NCBI GenBank assembly: GCA_040751775.1
Contig: JBFMGD010000001.1
Span: 139,529 to 203,528, forward strand
DNA from: JBFMGD01 sp040751775
Lineage (GTDB): Bacteria > Bacillota > Dethiobacteria > DTU022
Reading direction: 5' to 3'
DNA length: 64,000 bases
A program made the translations under genes and the position numbers. Each line of letters starts with the position of its first letter. Position 1 is the stretch's first letter. The notes beneath the pieces were generated by a model, which saw nothing but the letters and a program-made list of their open reading frames with translations, ran no database searches and was not told the DNA's origin. This document shows, piece after piece, positions 60,015 through 64,000 of the stretch.

Positions 60015-60254
60015 TTGTACAGCCATTGGCTTACGGACGCTATTGAGCGTGTCCGGGACGAATTATCAGGACAACTTCTAAAAACGGGATATAACTTCTG
60101 TGACAGTAAAGTAATACAAACCAGCAGAAAACTTGATCGATTGCTCAACTTGCATTACCGCTATCACTACAGGCAAGGAACGGAACAAAAGACGGCGCTG
60201 GTCTCGGCAAGCGCTGTCTTATTTTGCCTTTTGGGAACCAAGGTTAACTTTTAA
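60015..60254 (+). CDS. Spo0E-like aspartyl-phosphate phosphatase
   Basis: 79-aa protein. Residues 8-48 fit the Spo0E family: an IERVRDEL helix, a turn, then VIQTSRKLDRLLNLHY. The core SRKLD motif (37-41) corresponds to the SQxLD motif that inserts at the response regulator's phosphoryl site. Members dephosphorylate Spo0A~P and delay sporulation. The C-terminal 25 residues are an extension. The start is TTG at 60015 with AGGAGAG upstream; it is coupled to the zinc-ribbon gene. Control by the divergent XRE protein is inferred. Confidence 0.72.
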   Translation: MYSHWLTDAIERVRDELSGQLLKTGYNFCDSKVIQTSRKLDRLLNLHYRYHYRQGTEQKTALVSASAVLFCLLGTKVNF

Positions 60255-60315
60255 TCACTAAAGTCAGCCCCTTTACAAAGTGAGAGCGTTGCGTTTATAA
60301 TATAATTCGCAATGC

Positions 60316-60409
60316 GGAGAGGTGGCTGAGCTGGTCGAAGGCGCTCGACTCGAAATCGAGTAGGGGGTGTTGAGCCTCCTCGTGGGTTCGAATCCCACCC
60401 TCTCCGCCA
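60316..60409 (+). tRNA. tRNA-Ser(CGA)
   Basis: Acceptor GGAGAGG/CCTCTCC, anticodon CGA at 60351-60353 in the stem CTCGA/TCGAG, long variable arm, T-loop GGTTCGAATCC, encoded CCA. A promoter TTTACA-18 nt-TATAAT (60272-60301) lies just before it. Confidence 0.97.
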
Positions 60410-60423
60410 TTTACTTAAAAACC

Positions 60424-60459
60424 ACGGGGTTTCGCCGATGGGGGCGAAACCCCGTTTTG
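60424..60459 (+). terminator. Terminator after tRNA-Ser(CGA)
   Basis: Stem ACGGGGTTTCGCC (60424-60436) with GGCGAAACCCCGT (60443-60455) followed by TTTT. Confidence 0.88.
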
Positions 60460-60541
60460 CCGAATGAAGCATGGTTGGAGCATCTTGTTTATTGTAGATT
60501 GCAAAGAAGCATGAATATTTACCACAGCAAGAACCGGATGG

Positions 60542-60706
60542 ATGAAAGCGTTAAATAATAAGCCTCTGAAGCGTGGTACAACTTTTGTAATGATTTTGCT
60601 ATTAGGGGGGGCTGTACTATTTGCCGCCAAGACCAGATTTTTGCGGTTTTTCATAGTCCCGGTTCAGCCGACAGGAGCAGTCGGTCGAAAAAGATGGGCA
60701 GGATAA
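60542..60706 (+). CDS. Possible small single-pass membrane protein
   Basis: A 54-codon frame (MKALNNKPLKRGTTF...) has a basic start, a hydrophobic stretch (about residues 15-29, VMILLLGGAVLFAA) and a basic tail. The positive-hydrophobic pattern suggests a membrane peptide, but the Shine-Dalgarno is weak and I know no family. Confidence 0.3.
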   Translation: MKALNNKPLKRGTTFVMILLLGGAVLFAAKTRFLRFFIVPVQPTGAVGRKRWAG

Positions 60707-60797
60707 AATGGTTAACAATTTTTAGAAATCCATGATTAAATAAGATATCCCAGATTGGCGGGAAGCTCCTTCCTTATCCCGCATAGTTGGGTGAGGG

Positions 60798-60947
60798 ATG
60801 GTTTTAGCATGCTTGTTCAGGCGCAGGTTTTACTGCAAAAATCTCTGGGAGCAAGCGGTCCCGGCACGGTGTGATCACTGCAGCAACTGCAGCGATGAAT
60901 GTGAACTGGCCGATCATATCACGGTGGCGGCACAGATGATTCTTTAA
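60798..60947 (+). CDS. Possible Cys-rich microprotein
   Basis: A 49-codon frame follows GTGAGGG. It is basic at the N-terminus (LFRRRFYC) and contains CDHCSNCSDEC, four cysteines in 11 residues, suited to a metal or Fe-S cluster. No family is recognised. It lies in an 825-bp stretch otherwise without clear genes (60410-61234). Confidence 0.35.
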   Translation: MVLACLFRRRFYCKNLWEQAVPARCDHCSNCSDECELADHITVAAQMIL

Positions 60948-61039
60948 TTGTCAATAGCCATAACCCGGTCTTTGCCAAAAGGGATAACAGCGTTTGAGGA
61001 GATAAGCCATATTTTAAACGGCTTGCCATGATGATCGGT

Positions 61040-61053
61040 ATTTCCCGGGTAAT
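61040..61053. other. Candidate Noc-binding site
   Basis: ATTTCCCGGGTAAT matches 13 of 14 bases of the B. subtilis Noc box ATTTCCCGGGAAAT. noc is encoded in this window. Confidence 0.5.
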
Positions 61054-61064
61054 GCTCAATGTAA

Positions 61065-61086
61065 GGCCGCCTGTGGGCGGCTTTCT
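61065..61086 (+). terminator. Terminator-like hairpin upstream of the glucosaminidase gene
   Basis: GCCGCC/GGCGGC with a 4-nt TGTG loop is followed by TTTCTTATT. It could end a transcript through the 60.4-61.1 kb stretch. Confidence 0.5.
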
Positions 61087-61234
61087 TATTGACAAGCAGC
61101 AGTGTGCTCTTGTTTGTCCCTGCCGCTGGTTTATTTTAAATATTTTCAATTTGGGGAATACTACCCGTATAAGATAGGCCGGCGAAATCGTTTTCCAATA
61201 CATCGACCGGCGCTGAACGGGAGAGTTAAAAAAA

Positions 61235-62077
61235 TTGAGAATAAAAAAGATTACCCGCCTGCAGTTTATGCTTGTCTCTTGTTTAAGCCTGACGGTTATT
61301 CTCTCGTTGACCCATATTTTCGACCTGCGCCGTGAGCATACAGCGCTGCGAGAGGCAATCGGCGAGCTGACCGCTGCTTATAATGAACAGCAGAGTCTGG
61401 TGGAACAGCTTGAGGTATATCACGAGCAGGTGAACGGATTGCTGGCGCGCAACGAGGCTTTGGAAGAGATTTTGCTGAACCGCGTCCGGAGCTACCTGGT
61501 CGCGACGGAAGGTCTGAGCTCTTACGAATCAACTGCGCCGCTGCCTTCCCGGTCGGGTTATGAGGAATCCGCCAGTATGATCAACATGTTCAATATGTCA
61601 ATGGTCAGCGAGTCAGGATTCACGGAAGCTGATTTTGAATATATTTGGCATATTTACAGGGCGGAAAACCTTAAGGGTACCGGAGCGGCACTGATCAGCG
61701 CGGAACAAAACTCTGGCATCAATGCCCTTCTATTAGCGGCAATTATCGTTCACGAATCCCATTGGGGCAAGTCACCCATTGCCAGGGATAAAAACAACCT
61801 GGCCGGTTTGGGCGCGTTTGATGGCAGCGCGTACAGCTCAGCAATGGCCTTTTCGAGCAAAGCAGATTGTATCTTATACCTCGCTGATTTGCTCAAGCAT
61901 CAATACCTTACGCCCGGTGGAAGACATTACAAGGGGCCGCATTTATTGGGAATCGGCCAAGGCTATGCTTCTGACCCCCTTTGGCCTCAGAAAGTGGCTG
62001 ATAAAATGATCAGAATGGTGCTGACAGTGGTGGATCATCCGGATGAAATTTTGTCTTATGCCCGAGACCGTCTCTAG
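61235..62077 (+). CDS. Membrane-anchored glucosaminidase
   Basis: Cell-wall hydrolase, 280 aa. A signal-anchor (about residues 10-27) is followed by a coiled-coil (about 33-85), then a glucosaminidase (Flg_J/LytG-like) domain (about 130-280). The catalytic Glu is in IIVHESHWGKSPIARDKNNLAGLGAF; the CILYLADLLKHQYL segment is typical. The start is TTG at 61235 with GGGAGAG 8 nt upstream. A terminator follows. A role in vegetative growth or spore cortex processing cannot be decided. Confidence 0.85.
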   Translation: MRIKKITRLQFMLVSCLSLTVILSLTHIFDLRREHTALREAIGELTAAYNEQQSLVEQLEVYHEQVNGLLARNEALEEILLNRVRSYLVATEGLSSYESTAPLPSRSGYEESASMINMFNMSMVSESGFTEADFEYIWHIYRAENLKGTGAALISAEQNSGINALLLAAIIVHESHWGKSPIARDKNNLAGLGAFDGSAYSSAMAFSSKADCILYLADLLKHQYLTPGGRHYKGPHLLGIGQGYASDPLWPQKVADKMIRMVLTVVDHPDEILSYARDRL

Positions 62078-62121
62078 GATTTTAGAGCGAGTGAGTATAG
62101 AGCAATGTGAGTATTTTCCCG

Positions 62122-62150
62122 GGCGGACAGCAGGCGGTCCGCCTACTTTT
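62122..62150 (+). terminator. Terminator after the glucosaminidase gene
   Basis: GGCGGAC (62122-62128) pairs with GTCCGCC (62137-62143), followed by TACTTTT. Confidence 0.75.
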
Positions 62151-62158
62151 AAATTTAC

Positions 62159-62187
62159 TTGCACTTTTTCCTCAGATATGGTATTGT
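62159..62187 (+). promoter_or_regulatory. Candidate promoter of the cold-shock gene
   Basis: TTGCAC (62159-62164) and TATTGT (62182-62187) are 17 nt apart. It predicts a 5' leader of about 120 nt, in the range of thermosensing csp leaders. Confidence 0.5.
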
Positions 62188-62312
62188 TTTACGCAGTGTT
62201 AAAAAGATGAAAATAGCGCAAACTATCTTTAGTCCAGTGGTTTGGGCGGCGGTTAAGGGGTTTGACGGTATTTGATGCTTTTTGATTCAATTCAACTGAA
62301 GGAGATTAAAAA

Positions 62313-62510
62313 ATGCAAGGAAAAGTAAAATGGTTCAATCCGGACAAAGGGTACGGCTTTATCGAAACCGAAGAAGGCGGAGATGTTTTTGTACATTTCT
62401 CGGCTATCCAGGGCGATGGGTTTAAAACCCTGGAAGAAGGGCAAGCTGTTGAGTTTGATGTTGTCGAAGGTAACCGGGGCGCGCAAGCAGCTAACGTTGT
62501 CAGCCTATAA
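62313..62510 (+). CDS. cspA: Cold-shock protein
   Basis: A 65-aa RNA chaperone of the CspA/CspB family. RNP1 is KGYGFIET and RNP2 is DVFVHFSAI; the start is MQGKVKWFNPDKG. AAGGAG lies 9 nt upstream of the ATG. It is followed by a terminator and a DEAD-box helicase, the classical partner in unwinding cold-stabilised RNA. The symbol is a family name; the exact paralogue is unclear. Confidence 0.95.
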   Translation: MQGKVKWFNPDKGYGFIETEEGGDVFVHFSAIQGDGFKTLEEGQAVEFDVVEGNRGAQAANVVSL

Positions 62511-62540
62511 AATATAAAAAATAGGACAATAGACAAGAGT

Positions 62541-62577
62541 AAAGGCATTTCCGCTATCCCGGGAATGCCTTTATTTA
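62541..62577 (+). terminator. Terminator between csp and helicase genes
   Basis: AAAGGCATT (62541-62549) pairs with AATGCCTTT (62564-62572), followed by ATTTATT. Confidence 0.7.
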
Positions 62578-62604
62578 TTCAAAGGAAGAAAGGATTTTTA
62601 GATA

Positions 62605-64000
62605 ATGCCGACTTTTTATGAATTTGGACTTAGTGATGTGGTGATTCGAGCGACCTCGAATATGGGATTTGAAGAGACAACCCCCATCCAGGAAATGGCA
62701 ATTCCGATTGCCATGGCAGGGCGCGATATTATCGGGCAGGCTCAGACCGGAACCGGTAAAACAGCCGCCTTTGGAATCCCGATGATTGAAAAATGTTTGC
62801 CGGAGCGGGGCAATATCCAGGGGCTGGTAATCACCCCGACCAGAGAGCTCGCTGTGCAAGTAGCGGAAGAGATAAACACCATCGGGCAGTTTAAAGGGAT
62901 CCGGGCTCTGCCAATTTACGGAGGGCAGGATATTGAACGGCAAATCAGGGCTTTGAAGAATAAGCCGCAGATCATCGTGGCAACTCCGGGGCGTTTAATG
63001 GATCATATGCGCCGGAAATTAATCCGGCTGCAGTATCTGGTCATGGTGGTTCTCGATGAGGCTGACGAGATGTTAAACATGGGGTTTCGAGAGGATATTG
63101 AAAACATTCTAACGGATGTGCCGCTTAAACGCCAGACAATGCTGTTTTCGGCGACAATGCCGCAGCCAATCCGCGAATTGGCCCGGCGGTTTATGGTTGA
63201 TCCGGAGTTTATCAGTATTAAAGCGAAAGAAGTTACAGTTCCGAATACCGAACAATACTATTACCAGGTTCATGAAAAACAAAAGTTTGATGTCCTCTGC
63301 CGGTTGTTGGATATTCAGTCGCCGGATGCGGCGATCGTTTTTTCTAGAACAAAGCGGCGGGTTGATGAGCTTCTTGATGCTTTGAATAAGCGCGGGTATT
63401 CTGCGGAGGCGATACACGGCGACCTGACACAGGCGAAACGCGACAGTGTGATGCGTAATTTTAAGGAAGGAATAACGGAAATCCTGGTAGCTACGGATGT
63501 AGCCGCGCGGGGTCTGGATATCAGCGGGGTTACGCATGTCTATAACTTTGATATCCCCCAGGATCCGGATAGTTATGTCCACCGGATCGGCCGGACCGGG
63601 CGTCTGGGTAAACCCGGTATTGCCTGTACCTTTGTCTCGCACCGTGAAATTGATCATCTTGAACTGATTGAGCGTGTGATCAAGCGAAAAATAATTCGTA
63701 AGCCTGTGCCTTCGGCCAATGAAGCTATTGAGGGACAACAGCGTTTAACCGTGGAAAAACTGATGCAGGTGATCGAAGAAGGAGAGAACCAGATTTACAG
63801 GGAACTGGCCCGCGAGCTGCTTGAGAGCAACGATTCTATAACCCTTCTGGCGGCAGCGTTAAAGCTTCTGACGAAAGAACCGGATACAACCCCGGTCCAG
63901 ATTACGGAAGAAGCACCTTGGGTCAAGAAAAAAGTAAGATTTGAGGATAAACGTGATCGGCCGGGCAATTACCGCCAGAAACCGGCCGTCTCTAAAGGTC
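62605..64000 (+). CDS. DEAD-box RNA helicase, 3' end beyond window
   Basis: ATP-dependent RNA helicase, translated by hand from ATG at 62605 (AAAGGAAGAAAGG upstream); the frame is open to the right edge (465 codons seen). Motifs: Q (GFEETTPIQ), I (AQTGTGKT), Ia (PTRELAVQV), II (VLDEADEM), III (FSATMP), V (VATDVAARGLDI) and VI (HRIGRTGRLG). A basic extension begins near the edge. Architecture fits CshA/DeaD. Adjacent to csp, it probably acts in cold adaptation and ribosome assembly. Confidence 0.95.
   Translation, partial: MPTFYEFGLSDVVIRATSNMGFEETTPIQEMAIPIAMAGRDIIGQAQTGTGKTAAFGIPMIEKCLPERGNIQGLVITPTRELAVQVAEEINTIGQFKGIRALPIYGGQDIERQIRALKNKPQIIVATPGRLMDHMRRKLIRLQYLVMVVLDEADEMLNMGFREDIENILTDVPLKRQTMLFSATMPQPIRELARRFMVDPEFISIKAKEVTVPNTEQYYYQVHEKQKFDVLCRLLDIQSPDAAIVFSRTKRRVDELLDALNKRGYSAEAIHGDLTQAKRDSVMRNFKEGITEILVATDVAARGLDISGVTHVYNFDIPQDPDSYVHRIGRTGRLGKPGIACTFVSHREIDHLELIERVIKRKIIRKPVPSANEAIEGQQRLTVEKLMQVIEEGENQIYRELARELLESNDSITLLAAALKLLTKEPDTTPVQITEEAPWVKKKVRFEDKRDRPGNYRQKPAVSKG

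Noticed and set aside
60919..61203. 94-codon minus-strand open frame
   Set aside because: No Shine-Dalgarno, no recognisable family, and it runs across a terminator-like hairpin and the end of the Cys-rich frame.
1..64000. CRISPR arrays, insertion sequences, prophage and rRNA
   Set aside because: No regularly spaced repeats, transposase, integrase or rRNA sequence was seen anywhere in the window.

Overview
This window is the replication-origin region of a spore-forming Firmicute of the class Clostridia. The origin lies around 23.0-24.9 kb. To its left nearly all genes are on the minus strand (rpmH, rnpA, yidD, yidC, khpB, mnmE, rsmG, noc, parA, parB, and on to walRK). To its right nearly all are on the plus strand (dnaA, dnaN, recF, a DUF721 gene, remB, gyrB, gyrA). 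Both arms are therefore co-oriented with replication. Sporulation markers (LonC, YyaC, a Spo0E-like protein, a GerMN-domain protein) support a spore former. The ilv-leu operon preceded by a T-box also fits Clostridia. I cannot fix the genus.

Left arm (1-23 kb, mostly minus strand): the essential two-component pair walR/walK (walK is cut by the left edge), a G5-M23 cell-wall hydrolase, a COG2509 flavoprotein, the replication and proteolysis block dnaB-lonC-rplI, the rpsF-ssb-rpsR operon, an AI-2E-type permease, a DUF951 protein, adenylate kinase, a CvpA-like membrane protein, the lone plus-strand gene yyaC, a bactofilin with a membrane M23 peptidase, a DUF4446 protein, and the segregation block parB-parA-noc. 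A perfect parS site sits 3 bp beyond the parB stop. mnmE and rsmG follow without mnmG between them.

Origin and right arm (23-36 kb): DnaA boxes flank dnaA. The dnaA-dnaN spacer carries a recognisable DnaA-trio beside AT-rich DNA. After gyrB comes a CBS-ACT protein with its own terminator, then gyrA, a lipoprotein related to flavoproteins, and a carboxyltransferase of the PycB/OadA family.

Branched-chain amino acid block (36.3-43.3 kb): a consensus promoter and a T-box leader with a probable GUC (valine) specifier precede ilvE-ilvD-ilvB-ilvN-leuC-leuD. An EF-G paralogue follows, with its own promoter and a terminator-like hairpin directly before its ribosome-binding site.

Cell envelope, signalling and translation (45-58.7 kb): a FemAB-like transferase, Ddl, an aminotransferase, and a response regulator-histidine kinase pair followed by a membrane-anchored seven-bladed propeller with GerMN domains. 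That last arrangement resembles actinobacterial MtrA-MtrB-LpqB. argS and serS then lead into tRNA-Ser(UGA), tRNA-Ser(GCU) and tRNA-Arg(ACG), with tadA, whose product modifies tRNA-Arg(ACG), just beyond.

Accessory stretch (57.4-62.1 kb): an excisionase-type HTH protein, a decayed rsgA pseudogene, an XRE repressor divergent from a zinc-ribbon/Spo0E-like pair, tRNA-Ser(CGA), small unassigned ORFs and a glucosaminidase. The window ends with a cold-shock protein gene and a DEAD-box RNA helicase cut by the right edge. I saw no rRNA, CRISPR array, insertion sequence or prophage.
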